NCBI GenBank assembly: GCA_018268545.1
Contig: JAFDWI010000371.1
Span: forward strand, 1-19,487
DNA length: 19,487 nucleotides
Direction: 5' to 3'
From: Actinomycetota bacterium
GTDB lineage: Bacteria; Actinomycetota; Acidimicrobiia; Acidimicrobiales; Iamiaceae
In this document: in pieces, positions 6,246 through 14,857 of the stretch
Layout of the letters: every line of letters begins with the position of its first letter
How positions within the stretch are numbered: the first letter of the stretch is position 1
Translations under genes and position numbers: made by a program
The notes under the pieces: generated by a model
Database searches by the model: none
What the model was told of the DNA's origin: nothing
The model's input: only the letters and a program-made list of their open reading frames with translations

Positions 6246-7589
6246 ATGACCGAGCAGGCTTGGACACCGACGTCCTGGCGGAACCACCCGGCCGGCCAGC
6301 AACCCGACTGGCCCGACCCGGGAGCCTTCGACGCGGTCGTCAAGCACCTGTCGACGTTGCCCCCCCTGGTGTTCGCGGGGGAAGCTCGGTCACTGCGCGA
6401 GCAACTCGCCCAGGTCGCGCGTGGCCAGGCCTTCCTGCTGCAGGCCGGTGACTGTGCAGAATCGTTCGAGGCGTTCCGCGCCGACGCGATCCGCGACAAG
6501 CTGAAGGTCATCCTCCAGATGGCCGTGGTCCTCACCTACTCGGCGGGTGTGCCGGTGGTGAAGGTCGGGCGCATCGCGGGTCAGTTCGCCAAGCCACGGT
6601 CCTCGGCGAGCGAATCGGTCGACGGCGTCGAGCTTCCGGCGTTCCGGGGACACATCGTCAACGACATCGCGTTCACCGCCGCGGCACGCACGCCCGATCC
6701 GTCGCGGCTCGAACAGGCCTACCACCAGTCCGCTTCGACGCTGAACCTGCTCCGCGCGTTCACAAAGGGCGGCTTCGCCGACCTCGCACAGGTCCATCAG
6801 TGGAACCAGGACTTCGTACGGGCCTCACCCGAAGGCGACCGTTACGAGGGAATCGCGAACGAAATCGAACGCGCACTGCGGTTCATGCACGCGTGCGGTA
6901 TCGACGGTGCCAACCAACCGGGTCTGCACGAGGTCGACTTCTACACGAGCCACGAGGCACTCATCCTCGGCTACGAAGAGGCCCTGACCCGTCGTGACTC
7001 GCTGACCGGGGACTTCTACGACACGTCCGCCCACATGGTCTGGGTGGGTGAGCGCACCCGTGAACTCGATGGCGCGCACATCGAGTTCCTCTCGGGGATA
7101 CGGAATCCGATCGGCGCGAAGATCGGTCCGACGGCGACGGCCACGGACGTCGTCGCGTTATGTGATCGCCTCGATCCCGACCGCGAACCGGGCCGGCTCA
7201 CGCTGATCACCCGGATGGGTTCCGAGCGGGTCGCCGACCTGCTCCCGCCGCTGCTCGAAGCCGTCGATGCGTCCGGGCATCTGCCGGTCTGGGCGTGCGA
7301 CCCGATGCACGGCAACACGTTCACCACGGCCGACGGCCACAAGACGCGGCGATTCGACGACATCGAGGCGGAGATCGCCGGGTTCTTCGCGGCGCACCGC
7401 AGCGTCGGCACCTGGCCCGGCGGTGTGCACGTCGAACTCACCGGCGATGCCGTGACCGAATGTCTCGGCGGAGCGGACGACATCTCCGCGGCCGACCTCC
7501 CCGAACGGTACGAGACGATGTGCGATCCGCGCCTGAACGGCCGCCAGTCGTTGGATCTCGCGTTCCGGGTCGGCGAACTGCTTCACTGA
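6246..7589 (+). CDS. aroG: Class II 3-deoxy-D-arabino-heptulosonate 7-phosphate (DAHP) synthase
   Basis: First step of the shikimate pathway: condenses phosphoenolpyruvate and erythrose 4-phosphate to DAHP, using a divalent metal, in the cytoplasm. The 447-aa product has class II hallmarks throughout: QAGDCAESF (66-74), KVGRIAGQFAKPRSS, EVDFYTSHEAL, LITRMGSERVADLLPP, CDPMHGNT and GVHVELTGDAVTECLGG. The four metal ligands expected from the M. tuberculosis enzyme (Cys87, His369, Glu411, Asp441) correspond to C70, H355, E397 and D427; the last three keep a constant 14-residue offset, so the catalytic half is collinear. The N-terminus is slightly shorter than the mycobacterial enzyme. No good Shine-Dalgarno precedes the ATG. 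Class II genes are named aroF, aroG or aroH in different species; the symbol follows mycobacterial use. Confidence 0.96.
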   Translation: MTEQAWTPTSWRNHPAGQQPDWPDPGAFDAVVKHLSTLPPLVFAGEARSLREQLAQVARGQAFLLQAGDCAESFEAFRADAIRDKLKVILQMAVVLTYSAGVPVVKVGRIAGQFAKPRSSASESVDGVELPAFRGHIVNDIAFTAAARTPDPSRLEQAYHQSASTLNLLRAFTKGGFADLAQVHQWNQDFVRASPEGDRYEGIANEIERALRFMHACGIDGANQPGLHEVDFYTSHEALILGYEEALTRRDSLTGDFYDTSAHMVWVGERTRELDGAHIEFLSGIRNPIGAKIGPTATATDVVALCDRLDPDREPGRLTLITRMGSERVADLLPPLLEAVDASGHLPVWACDPMHGNTFTTADGHKTRRFDDIEAEIAGFFAAHRSVGTWPGGVHVELTGDAVTECLGGADDISAADLPERYETMCDPRLNGRQSLDLAFRVGELLH

Positions 7590-7593
7590 GTGG

Positions 7594-8730
7594 ATGCCAA
7601 ACGACCCGGTGCGGGGTTCGGTCGCCGACTCGGGTGAAACCGCGACCACCGGGGTCGAGCCGTTCCGCCTCGGCTATCGGCCGGAACTAGACGGGTTGCG
7701 CGCATTGGCGATCGCGTTGGTTTTCGTCGCCCACATCGGGTATCCGTGGCAATCGCTCATGGGCAACTTCATGCCGGGATCGTTCCAGGGCGTCGATCTG
7801 TTCTTCGTGTTGTCCGGGTTCCTGTTGACCAAGCTCGTCCTCGAGGAACGTGCTGGAACCGGCGGGTTCTCGTTCAAGGGGTTCTACCGTCGGCGGGCAC
7901 TTCGCCTGCTCCCGCCGTTGTTCTTCATGTTGCTCGTGTTGATCCCGTGGACGATCCAGCAGCACGAGTCGGGAAGCGAGTTCTTCATCGCCGAAGCGTT
8001 CGTCGCCGGCTATGTCGCGAACTGGGCCGTGGTGTTCGGACACCCCGGGATCATCCCGTTCAACCTGAGCCACATGTGGTCACTCGCGATCGAAGAGCAG
8101 TACTACGTGGTGTTCTTCCCGTTGCTGATCGGCCTGCTCGGCTTGTTCAAGTCGATTCGCAAGGTCACGTGGGTGCTCGTCGGTCTCATCGCCGTCGTGT
8201 GGGTCGACCGGATCTTCTCGGCGCTGCACACCTCACCGGGGACCTTCGAGACGACGCTGTACGTACGGACCGACATCCGGGCCGACGCGTTGCTGATCGG
8301 CCCACTCGTCGCCATCTGGCTCCAGACGGGCCATCGCATCACCCCCCGGATCCGACTCCTGGGAATCCCCGCCGCCGCATTCCTGGTCTGGACGATCCTG
8401 TACGCGCACGTCGAGGATCGTTGGGTGTACATCTGGGCGATCGGTCTGATCGACATCGCCTGGGCGTTCGTGCTCATCGCGGTGCTCGGCGGCACCCACC
8501 CGATCACGCGGGTGCTCCAACTGCGGCCGATCATCTGGATCGGGACCATCTCCTACGGGCTGTACCTGTGGCACATGCCGATCTTCGTGGAGACGATGCG
8601 TCACACCCGCTACCGGGATCTCCCCCACTGGTTACCCTTCGCGATCGCGGTCGCCCTCACCTTCATCGTCGCGACGTTGTCGTTCTACGTGATCGAGCGG
8701 CCCTTCCTTCGTCGGAAGCGACCCCGCTGA
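7594..8730 (+). CDS. Membrane acyltransferase, acyltransferase-3 family (OatA/OafA-like), copy 1
   Basis: Polytopic membrane enzyme that moves acyl groups, usually acetyl, onto exported or membrane-linked glycans. The 378-aa product starts with FRLGYRPELDGLRALAI (24-40) leading into the first membrane helix with the family His (H47 in FVAHIGY), then GVDLFFVLSGFLL (66-78), the GFYRRRALRLLP segment (97-107), HMWSLAIEEQYYVVFFP, YVRTDIRADALLIGPL and a C-terminal IERPFLRRKRPR tail. About ten hydrophobic segments are visible, and there is no C-terminal SGNH domain, so it is the membrane-only type. The ATG lies 4 nt after the DAHP synthase stop, so the two may be co-transcribed despite unrelated roles. 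Substrate is unknown. A second copy lies at 10695-11882. Confidence 0.92.
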   Translation: MPNDPVRGSVADSGETATTGVEPFRLGYRPELDGLRALAIALVFVAHIGYPWQSLMGNFMPGSFQGVDLFFVLSGFLLTKLVLEERAGTGGFSFKGFYRRRALRLLPPLFFMLLVLIPWTIQQHESGSEFFIAEAFVAGYVANWAVVFGHPGIIPFNLSHMWSLAIEEQYYVVFFPLLIGLLGLFKSIRKVTWVLVGLIAVVWVDRIFSALHTSPGTFETTLYVRTDIRADALLIGPLVAIWLQTGHRITPRIRLLGIPAAAFLVWTILYAHVEDRWVYIWAIGLIDIAWAFVLIAVLGGTHPITRVLQLRPIIWIGTISYGLYLWHMPIFVETMRHTRYRDLPHWLPFAIAVALTFIVATLSFYVIERPFLRRKRPR

Positions 8731-9039
8731 TCGACACCACGCATCCTCACCGACACGGCCACGCCCCGTGGACCCGAACCGAAGGTCCGGGCCACCACCT
8801 CTGGGGATCGTCTTCCTGTGCTCGTCGGGTGGTGGACCTCGCCCGTAGCGTGCACCGAGTTCCGACCCGGTGCCGTGTCAGGTAACGTTCGCGATATCCG
8901 GGCGAGTCATTGTCGTCGCTCGCGAGGACACAGGACGAAGGCGCACACACACGTGCGCCGAGGACGAGGACGCCGCGAGGCGCAACAATGGCCGCCCTGC
9001 CAGATGGCACATGTTGCCTGACACGGCACCAGCACGAGG
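8731..9039 (+). other. 309-bp gap without a credible gene, rich in inverted repeats
   Basis: The longest non-coding stretch in the window. It holds an 8-bp inverted repeat CCACCACC (8792-8799) with GGTGGTGG (8828-8835) that could end the acyltransferase transcript, though no T-tract follows, and then the long inverted-repeat element described separately (8869-9030). Short frames crossing it have no recognisable start, ribosome binding site or family motif, so I call none of them genes. Confidence 0.6.
8869..9030 (+). repeat. 162-nt element closed by a 20-bp imperfect inverted repeat
   Basis: The left arm 8869-8888 (GGTGCCGTGTCAGGTAACGT) and right arm 9011-9030 are reverse complements at 18 of 20 positions. 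Both differences are U-G or G-U pairs if the plus strand is transcribed, so the RNA would form an unbroken 20-bp helix; the minus-strand transcript would have two A-C mismatches. Inside lie GGCGCAC (8940-8946) with GTGCGCC (8953-8959) around ACACAC, GCC-GCGA-GGC with a GNRA-type loop near 8970-8980, and TGCC-AGAT-GGCA just before the right arm. The right arm ends 9 nt before the proposed TTG of the GT-C-like gene. It may be a structured leader RNA, or a miniature element with terminal inverted repeats; I see no matching target duplication (flanks TCCGACCC and AGCACGAG differ). Confidence 0.6.
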
Positions 9040-10698
9040 TTGTTCGATTTGTCGGATCCGGAAATCGTCGTGCGCACCGAGACGGTCGATCACGATCGGT
9101 CTGAAGCGTCCCGAACTTCCCGATCGGTCCCACGCGGTGTGCCGGCCATCGCTCTCGGCGCTGGGTTGGTCGTCCTCGCGGCGATCACGGTCCGTCTGCA
9201 ACGCGGCTTCACGTTCGTCGTGGACGAATGGGACATCCTCGCGCACCACGTGCACGGTGATCTCCTCACCCCCTACAACGGGCACCTCTCGATCATCCCG
9301 ATCCTGATCTACCAGGGGTTCGCTCGCACCTTCGGTCTGGGCTCCTACTGGCCGTACGCCACGGTGGCGTCGGCCGTGTTCCTCGCAATTCCCGTGACGT
9401 TCTTCTTCACGCATCGTGATCAGGTGGACCGGCCGCTGCTCGCAATCGCAGCGCTCACGATCGCCTGGTCGTGGGCCGCGGCGATGAACATCATGTACGG
9501 ATTCCTGATCAACTTCGATCTGCCGATCCTGATGCTGATCGTCGCGTGGCGACTCATCCGCGACGACACCCGCCGCAACGACCTGTATGCGACTGCGGCG
9601 GTCGCGATCGCGCTCGCCACGTCGAGTGTCGGTGTCGTCGTGGCCTTTGCGATCATCGCCGAGTTGGTTCTCACCCGAGCGTCGTGGCGTCGGCTCCTGA
9701 CAGTCGCCGTACCGTCGTTGGCATGGTTCGTCTGGTGGGTCAACTTCCGCGACCCGACCAAACCTGCCACCTTCGGCGAGAAGGCATCGTATGGCTGGCA
9801 TGTCGGCGTCGCGATCCTCGCCGGATTCACCCTCGGGTGGAAGCCCGGTGCGGCGCTGGTCGCAGCGGCGCTCGCCGCACTGGGTGCCATCGCATGGAAG
9901 CGCTGGCGCACCGTCGACGCCCACGTCGTCGCCATCGCGCTCGCGCTCGTGTTCTTCGTCGCTCTCAGCGCGTTCAGCCGGGCTGGCGACATCGCGTTGA
10001 ACCCGCCGGATTCGACACGCTACGTCTGGGTCGGTGACGTGCTCGTCATCGCGGCCGTCGTGTGGTGCGTCCGGGGCCGTCGCATTCCGGTGACCGCATA
10101 TCTGGCTGCCTCGGCGGTGTTCCTCGTCGGCGCGATCGCCCTTGTCGGTCATCTCCGGACCTACCGCTCGTTCGTGGTCGGCTACACCGAACGGACTCGC
10201 CCGTTTCTTGTCGGCGCCGAAGCTGCCGGGCCACTCGCCGACCCGGCACGGATCCTTCCCCTCAATCTGATCCCGGTCGATGTCGGCCAGTATCGAGACC
10301 TGGTCCGTGCCGCGGGTTCACCGGTGGCGGGCATCCCGTTCTCCGCGCTCGGTTCGAGCCCGTCACGCCGCGCGGCCGACGTCCAGATGATGGCCGACGA
10401 ACACATCAGCCGCACGGACCCCGGGTCACGTCCTGCGTGCGCGGTCGGCTGGCGTTCGGTCTCACTCGGAGACGTCGACGGCATCGAACTCCGCCCCGGA
10501 AGCTCTCTGTTGATCCGAGCGCCTTTCGGCGCGACCGTGAGGATCCGGAGACTCGCTGAGACCTTCTCGACTGCTCCGGACCTCGTCGTCGGCCCGGGCC
10601 GGTCCGCGTCGATCGCGCCACCCGTCGACCATTCCCGAATGGCGTGGTGGGTCCGGGCCGACGGCACCGGCACCGTCATCGACCGGTGCGGGCCATGA
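9040..10698 (+). CDS. Polytopic membrane protein, GT-C glycosyltransferase-like, unassigned
   Basis: No characterised family is recognised with certainty. The 552-aa product has a first membrane helix at about 34-52, then an early extracytoplasmic loop with VVDEWDILAHHVHGD (60-74) and PYNGHLS, then a series of about eight to ten further hydrophobic segments to about residue 370, and a soluble C-terminal region of about 170 residues with Cys near the APACAVGW-like and final DRCGP positions that could form a disulfide. An acidic pair in the first loop followed by many helices is the GT-C layout of lipid-linked sugar transferases (PMT/ArnT type), so transfer of a polyprenyl-linked sugar is a reasonable inference. 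The TTG at 9040 is weakly supported; GTG codons about ten residues further in are alternatives. Its stop overlaps the next acyltransferase as ATGA, implying joint function. Confidence 0.72.
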   Translation: MFDLSDPEIVVRTETVDHDRSEASRTSRSVPRGVPAIALGAGLVVLAAITVRLQRGFTFVVDEWDILAHHVHGDLLTPYNGHLSIIPILIYQGFARTFGLGSYWPYATVASAVFLAIPVTFFFTHRDQVDRPLLAIAALTIAWSWAAAMNIMYGFLINFDLPILMLIVAWRLIRDDTRRNDLYATAAVAIALATSSVGVVVAFAIIAELVLTRASWRRLLTVAVPSLAWFVWWVNFRDPTKPATFGEKASYGWHVGVAILAGFTLGWKPGAALVAAALAALGAIAWKRWRTVDAHVVAIALALVFFVALSAFSRAGDIALNPPDSTRYVWVGDVLVIAAVVWCVRGRRIPVTAYLAASAVFLVGAIALVGHLRTYRSFVVGYTERTRPFLVGAEAAGPLADPARILPLNLIPVDVGQYRDLVRAAGSPVAGIPFSALGSSPSRRAADVQMMADEHISRTDPGSRPACAVGWRSVSLGDVDGIELRPGSSLLIRAPFGATVRIRRLAETFSTAPDLVVGPGRSASIAPPVDHSRMAWWVRADGTGTVIDRCGP

Positions 10699-11882
10699 CG
10701 GCCGGGACCGGCGTCGGCGACGTTCCGGATGAGCGCGGGGCCATCGGACGAGCGACCCGTCCGCGCATCGAGGACCTCTCGTCCGCCACGGCAGAGACGT
10801 CGGACTTCAGGCTCGGATACCGCCCGGCACTCGACGGGATCCGAGCGATCGCCGTCGGGTTGATCATGTTCGGGCACCTGTTCTGGTTCTCCAAATGGAT
10901 CGGGCGGAACGCGAAGGGGACCTTCCTCGGCGTCGACATCTTCTTTGTGATGTCCGGCTTCCTCCTGGCATGCCTGCTGATCGAGGAACGTGACGCCAAC
11001 GGTCGGTTCTCGTTCCGAGGCTTCTACGAACGACGCGCCCTCCGTCTCCTCCCGAGCCTGTTCGCGATGCTCGCGGCGTTGATCGTGTACTCGGCCGTGA
11101 CGCACGAGAAGTTCCACACAACGGTGCACTCCGCGCTTTGGGTCGTGCTCTACGTCGCCAACTTCGCCATGATCCGTGATCCACAAGGATTCGTGCAACA
11201 TCTGCGCGCGATGTGGAGCCTCGCCGTCGAGGAGCAGTACTACCTGTTGTTCTTTCCGGCGCTCGTCTTGTTGCTCAAGGTCGCCCGATCCCGACGCGTG
11301 GTTCTCGCGGTGTTGATCTGCGGGATAGGACTCGTTGCTTGTTGGCGGGCGTGGTTGACGTTCGCGACCGACCCGAACCTGGCTGCGATCTACGTTCGAA
11401 CCGATACGCGAGCCGATGCATTGCTCGTCGGACCGCTCGCGGCGTTCGTCGTCTATGGCGGATTCCGCCCCGGTCGCCGGTTCCGGGTCGTGGCGGTGTT
11501 CTCGGCACTGTTCGCGGCGGCGATGCTCGTGTTCGCAGCGGACGGGGACGTGTGGGTGTACCGGTACGCGCTGACGCCGCTGGAGCTGTCACTGATCGTC
11601 GTCATCGTGAGCATCGTCACCTCGGAAGGTCGGGTTGCGTGGCTCCTCGCCCGGCGGCCGATCGTGTGGGCAGGCCGAATTTCCTACGAGCTCTACATCT
11701 GGCACTACCCGATCTACCTGATCGTCGCGAGTCGGGTGGGCCCCGGAATCGGTCCCGCCGCGCTCGCAGTCGCGGCGAGCTTCGGCTGTGCTGCCGCGTG
11801 CCACCACCTGATCGCTCGCCCGTTCCTCGCATCGAAGCGTCGCCGCGCACTCGCGGTTCGAGGCACCGTCGGAGCGCCATGA
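10695..11882 (+). CDS. Membrane acyltransferase, acyltransferase-3 family (OatA/OafA-like), copy 2
   Basis: Same family and layout as the copy at 7594-8730: FRLGYRPALDGIRAIAV (38-54), family His at H61 in MFGHLFWF, GVDIFFVMSGFLL, GFYERRALRLLP, MWSLAVEEQYYLLFFP, YVRTDTRADALLVGPL, and a basic C-terminal tail; 395 aa, no SGNH domain. The shared protein motifs are strong but the DNA differs at most third positions and many others, so the duplication is old. The ATG at 10695 overlaps the stop of the GT-C-like gene as ATGA, which decides the start over an in-frame GTG at 10644 whose extra residues are a His/Arg-rich shadow. Translational coupling suggests that it acylates the product, or the lipid-linked substrate, of the GT-C-like protein; the acceptor is unknown. 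Confidence 0.92.
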   Translation: MTAGTGVGDVPDERGAIGRATRPRIEDLSSATAETSDFRLGYRPALDGIRAIAVGLIMFGHLFWFSKWIGRNAKGTFLGVDIFFVMSGFLLACLLIEERDANGRFSFRGFYERRALRLLPSLFAMLAALIVYSAVTHEKFHTTVHSALWVVLYVANFAMIRDPQGFVQHLRAMWSLAVEEQYYLLFFPALVLLLKVARSRRVVLAVLICGIGLVACWRAWLTFATDPNLAAIYVRTDTRADALLVGPLAAFVVYGGFRPGRRFRVVAVFSALFAAAMLVFAADGDVWVYRYALTPLELSLIVVIVSIVTSEGRVAWLLARRPIVWAGRISYELYIWHYPIYLIVASRVGPGIGPAALAVAASFGCAAACHHLIARPFLASKRRRALAVRGTVGAP

Positions 11883-11935
11883 GGGGCTCGACGAACTCTC
11901 GTCGCCCGCGGTCCCAAACGGGCTAGAACGGAGCG

Positions 11936-13825
11936 ATGGCACTGCCCATCGAAGACTACGCGTTGCTCAGCGACCTCTCGAGTTGCGCGCTCGTCGGACG
12001 CAACGGTTCGATCGACTGGCTGACGTTCCCACGATTCGATTCGCGGGCGGCCTTCGCCGGAATCCTGGGCGAGAGTCGACGTCATGGGCATTGGCGCATC
12101 GCGCCCGCCGGCAACGTCACGTCCGTGGAACGCCGTTACCGGGACTCGTCGCTCGTGCTCGAGACGGTCTTCACCACCCCCGGCGGCATCGTCGCGGTGA
12201 TCGACACGATGCCACCCGGTGCGGGTCGCCACGACGTCGTCCGGGTCGTCGAGTGCCGTGCCGGGAGCGTGGAGATGGCGATGCAGTTGGTCGTCCGTTT
12301 CGACTACGGCAGCATCGTGCCCTGGGTGCGGCGGGTCCCCGGCGGGATCGAGGCAATCGGCGGACCGGACGGGATTCGACTCGCGACCGCCGTCGAGTTG
12401 CGCGGGGAGGACCTGGCGACGGTCGCGTCGTTCGAAGTGCGCGCCGGTGAGCGCGTGCCGTTCAGCCTGTCGTGGTTTTCGTCGGCCGAGGAAGCACCAC
12501 AACCGATCGACGCGATCACGGCAATCGAACAAACCGAAGCCTGGTGGCACGACTGGGCGAGCGGGTTCACCTACGACGGCGAATACGCCGCCGAGGTTCT
12601 CCGATCGGCCATCGTGCTCAAAGCGCTGACCGTCGCCGAGACGGGCGGTATCGTCGCGGCTCCCACGACGTCGTTGCCCGAGGAGATCGGCGGTATCCGG
12701 AATTGGGACTACCGCTACTGCTGGCTCCGCGATGCGACGTTCAGTTTGATCGCCTTGCAGGAGGCAGGATTTGCCGACGAGGCGAGCGCGTGGCGCGCGT
12801 GGCTGTTGCGGTCCGTGGCCGGGGACCCTCGCCAACTGCAGATCATGTACGGGCCTGCCGGCGAACGGCGCCTCAGCGAGATCGAACTGGACTGGCTACC
12901 CGGATACGACGATTCGGCACCCGTGAGGATCGGGAACGCCGCGCACGGCCAATTCCAACTGGACGTGTACGGCGAGGTCCTCGATGCGATGTACCAGGCG
13001 ACGGTGTTCGGGGAACCCTTCGACCGGGACGGTTGGTCGCTCCAGCGGCACCTGGTCGATTACGTGGCGACACACTGGCAGGATCCCGACGACGGGATCT
13101 GGGAGGTTCGCGGCGGACGCCGCCACTTCACGCATTCCAAGGTGATGGCCTGGGTGGCGGTCGATCGTGCGATCGAGACCGTCGAACATTTCGGACTCGA
13201 GATGATCGAAGGTGTTTCGACGCCGCACGAACCTCCACTCGACGTCGACGAGTGGCGTTCGCTCCGGGACGCGATCAAGGCCGATGTGCTCGCCCACGGT
13301 GTGAACGCGCAGGGCGCGTTCGTCCAGTCCTACGGGTCGGACCTGTTCGACGCATCACTGCTGATGGTTCCTCTCGTCGGATTCGTTCCGGCCGACGACC
13401 CCCGCGTGGCCGCCACCGTGGCTGCGATCGAAACACGTCTCTTGGCCGACGGGTTCGTTCGCCGTTACGAGACGACCGGCGACGACGGACTCTCCGGCAC
13501 CGAAGGCACGTTCCTGATGTGCTCGTTCTGGCTCGCCGACAACTACGCGCTCATGGGGCGTCTCGACGACGCGATCGCACTGTTCGAACGGCTGCTCGCG
13601 CTGCGCAACGACGTCGGGCTTCTCGCCGAGGAATACGACCCGGTGACCGGCCGGATGCTCGGGAATTTCCCGCAAGCCTTCTCACACGTCGCATTGATCA
13701 ACACCGCGAGCCACATCTGCGCAGCACGCGATCGCATCGGAGACGCCGTGTCGGCATTCCCGGGCACCTGTCGGCGACGAAGCCACCACCACGGTGAGCA
13801 CGGCGACGCTTCGAGCAACCCGTGA
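11936..13825 (+). CDS. GH15 family glycoside hydrolase (glucoamylase / trehalase type)
   Basis: Cytoplasmic-type hydrolase of alpha-glucosides; related actinobacterial proteins include the mycobacterial GH15 trehalase as well as glucoamylases, so the substrate may be trehalose or alpha-glucans. The 629-aa product has the N-terminal beta-sandwich (IEDYALLSDLSSCALVGRNG, then GSIDWLTFPRFDS) and an (alpha/alpha)6 barrel with NWDYRYCWLRDATFSL, ELDWLPGYDDSAPVRIGNAA, DDGIWEVRGGRRHFTHSK with expected general acid E390, and LAEEYDPVTGRMLGNFPQAFSH with expected base at E565 or E566. Both catalytic regions are intact. No signal peptide is visible. The last 25 or so residues are an Arg/His-rich tail outside the fold. 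GGAG sits just before the ATG and TAGAAC lies 6 nt upstream of it. It follows acyltransferase copy 2 by 53 nt. Confidence 0.93.
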   Translation: MALPIEDYALLSDLSSCALVGRNGSIDWLTFPRFDSRAAFAGILGESRRHGHWRIAPAGNVTSVERRYRDSSLVLETVFTTPGGIVAVIDTMPPGAGRHDVVRVVECRAGSVEMAMQLVVRFDYGSIVPWVRRVPGGIEAIGGPDGIRLATAVELRGEDLATVASFEVRAGERVPFSLSWFSSAEEAPQPIDAITAIEQTEAWWHDWASGFTYDGEYAAEVLRSAIVLKALTVAETGGIVAAPTTSLPEEIGGIRNWDYRYCWLRDATFSLIALQEAGFADEASAWRAWLLRSVAGDPRQLQIMYGPAGERRLSEIELDWLPGYDDSAPVRIGNAAHGQFQLDVYGEVLDAMYQATVFGEPFDRDGWSLQRHLVDYVATHWQDPDDGIWEVRGGRRHFTHSKVMAWVAVDRAIETVEHFGLEMIEGVSTPHEPPLDVDEWRSLRDAIKADVLAHGVNAQGAFVQSYGSDLFDASLLMVPLVGFVPADDPRVAATVAAIETRLLADGFVRRYETTGDDGLSGTEGTFLMCSFWLADNYALMGRLDDAIALFERLLALRNDVGLLAEEYDPVTGRMLGNFPQAFSHVALINTASHICAARDRIGDAVSAFPGTCRRRSHHHGEHGDASSNP

Positions 13826-13856
13826 CGGAGCCGCTTGCGACCCCCGACCGCCCCGC

Positions 13857-13891
13857 CTGACGGAATCTGCCCGGTGCTACGCTTCGCCACG
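13857..13891 (+). promoter_or_regulatory. Putative promoter of the ketosynthase/LLM pair
   Basis: TGC-TACGCT (13875-13883) is an extended -10-like sequence ending 8 nt before the ATG at 13892; CTGACG (13857-13862) is a poor -35 at a short 15-nt spacing. No Shine-Dalgarno sequence precedes the ATG, so a leaderless transcript fits. This rests on motif appearance alone. Confidence 0.35.
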
Positions 13892-14857
13892 ATGTCGTTG
13901 CGGGCCCCCGTCTACATCGTCGGTGCCGGTTGTGCCCACCCCGAGCGCGAGTTGACGAGCGTCGACCTCGCTGATCGTGTTCCGGGGCTCCCCGCGGGCT
14001 GGAGTGAGCAACACCTGGGCATGACGAGTCGCCATGTGCTCGGCATCGACGAATCGGTGAACGACCTGACGATCGCTGCGCTCTCGACCGCCCTCGAGCA
14101 TGCACACCTCACCGGCGATGACCTGGACATGGTGCTGTGTGGCAACGTCTTTCCCGAACAGGTCGTGCCGGCCTCCGCGTCGTTCGTCGCCCGCTCGATC
14201 AACCCCGACGTGATCGCGTTCGATGTGAAGGCTGCCTGCGCGAGCTTCATCTATGCACTCGCGACGTCGACCGCATTGCTCGACGGCCGTGGGCTCCGCA
14301 GAGCAGCGGTGTGTTCGGGTGAGCATCCGACGGCTTATGCCGACTACAGCGATTCTCGATCGTGCGTGTTCTTCGGTGACGCCGCCGGCGCCGTGGTCGT
14401 GACGACCGATGAACCCGCCCGCGGAGCTTTCGAAATCGTCGACATCGAGCTCAATGGCGACCACGAGTTCCCCGAACGGGTGTTCGTGCCGCGCCACGGC
14501 TACTTCCGGAGCGACGGTCGCTATTCGTTCTCCCAGGTTTGTCGGCTCGGATCGGCAGCGATTCGCGAGCTGTTCGACCGGAACGATGTCGACCCCGATG
14601 CGATCGTCGGCTTGGCGATGCACCAGGCGAGTCAGCACATCAACGACTCGGTGAGCGAAGCCATCGGCGTCCCGGTCGATCGGCATTGGCACAACTTCGA
14701 GTGGGCAGGAAACCAGTCGGCGGCCGGCGTCGCGACCGCGTTCGCCTCGGGATGGACTCGACACCGCGACGTGTTGCGTGATGGGGACCACGTCCTGCTC
14801 GCTGCGGTCGGAGGCGGCTACACCGGTGCTGCCGCGCTGCTTCGCTGGAAGATGTGA
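13892..14857 (+). CDS. Beta-ketoacyl-ACP synthase III-like ketosynthase (FabH family)
   Basis: Thiolase-fold enzyme that condenses an acyl-CoA with a malonyl-type extender, or transfers acyl groups in secondary metabolism. The 321-aa product carries the full KAS III triad: C116 in DVKAACASF, H244 in MHQAS, and N274 in WAGNQSAAG (family form GNTSAA), together with FFGDAAGAVVV (160-170) and a C-terminal GGGYTGAAALLRW. All residues are present, so catalysis is expected. ATG 13892 is chosen because MSLRAPVYIVGAG begins the conserved core directly; an in-frame start at 13835 adds 19 residues without family support. No acyl carrier protein, fabD, fabG or other fatty-acid genes lie nearby, which argues against the housekeeping FabH and for a specialised role. 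Its stop overlaps the next gene as GTGA. Confidence 0.88.
   Translation: MSLRAPVYIVGAGCAHPERELTSVDLADRVPGLPAGWSEQHLGMTSRHVLGIDESVNDLTIAALSTALEHAHLTGDDLDMVLCGNVFPEQVVPASASFVARSINPDVIAFDVKAACASFIYALATSTALLDGRGLRRAAVCSGEHPTAYADYSDSRSCVFFGDAAGAVVVTTDEPARGAFEIVDIELNGDHEFPERVFVPRHGYFRSDGRYSFSQVCRLGSAAIRELFDRNDVDPDAIVGLAMHQASQHINDSVSEAIGVPVDRHWHNFEWAGNQSAAGVATAFASGWTRHRDVLRDGDHVLLAAVGGGYTGAAALLRWKM

Noticed and set aside
5222..6535. 437-codon minus-strand open frame opposite the sigma-factor gene
   Set aside because: Antisense to an unmistakable sigma-70 gene, with no family motif of its own.
8869..9030. Calling this element an insertion sequence or MITE outright
   Set aside because: There is no transposase, no target-site duplication at the arm ends, and only one copy in the window; the arms alone do not separate a MITE from a structured RNA.
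8878..10152. 424-codon minus-strand open frame opposite the GT-C-like gene
   Set aside because: Composition is Arg/Asp/Glu-rich shadow sequence, while the plus strand encodes a coherent series of membrane helices coupled to the next gene.
11714..12835. 373-codon minus-strand open frame opposite acyltransferase 2 and the GH15 gene
   Set aside because: It spans two well-supported plus-strand genes and has shadow composition.
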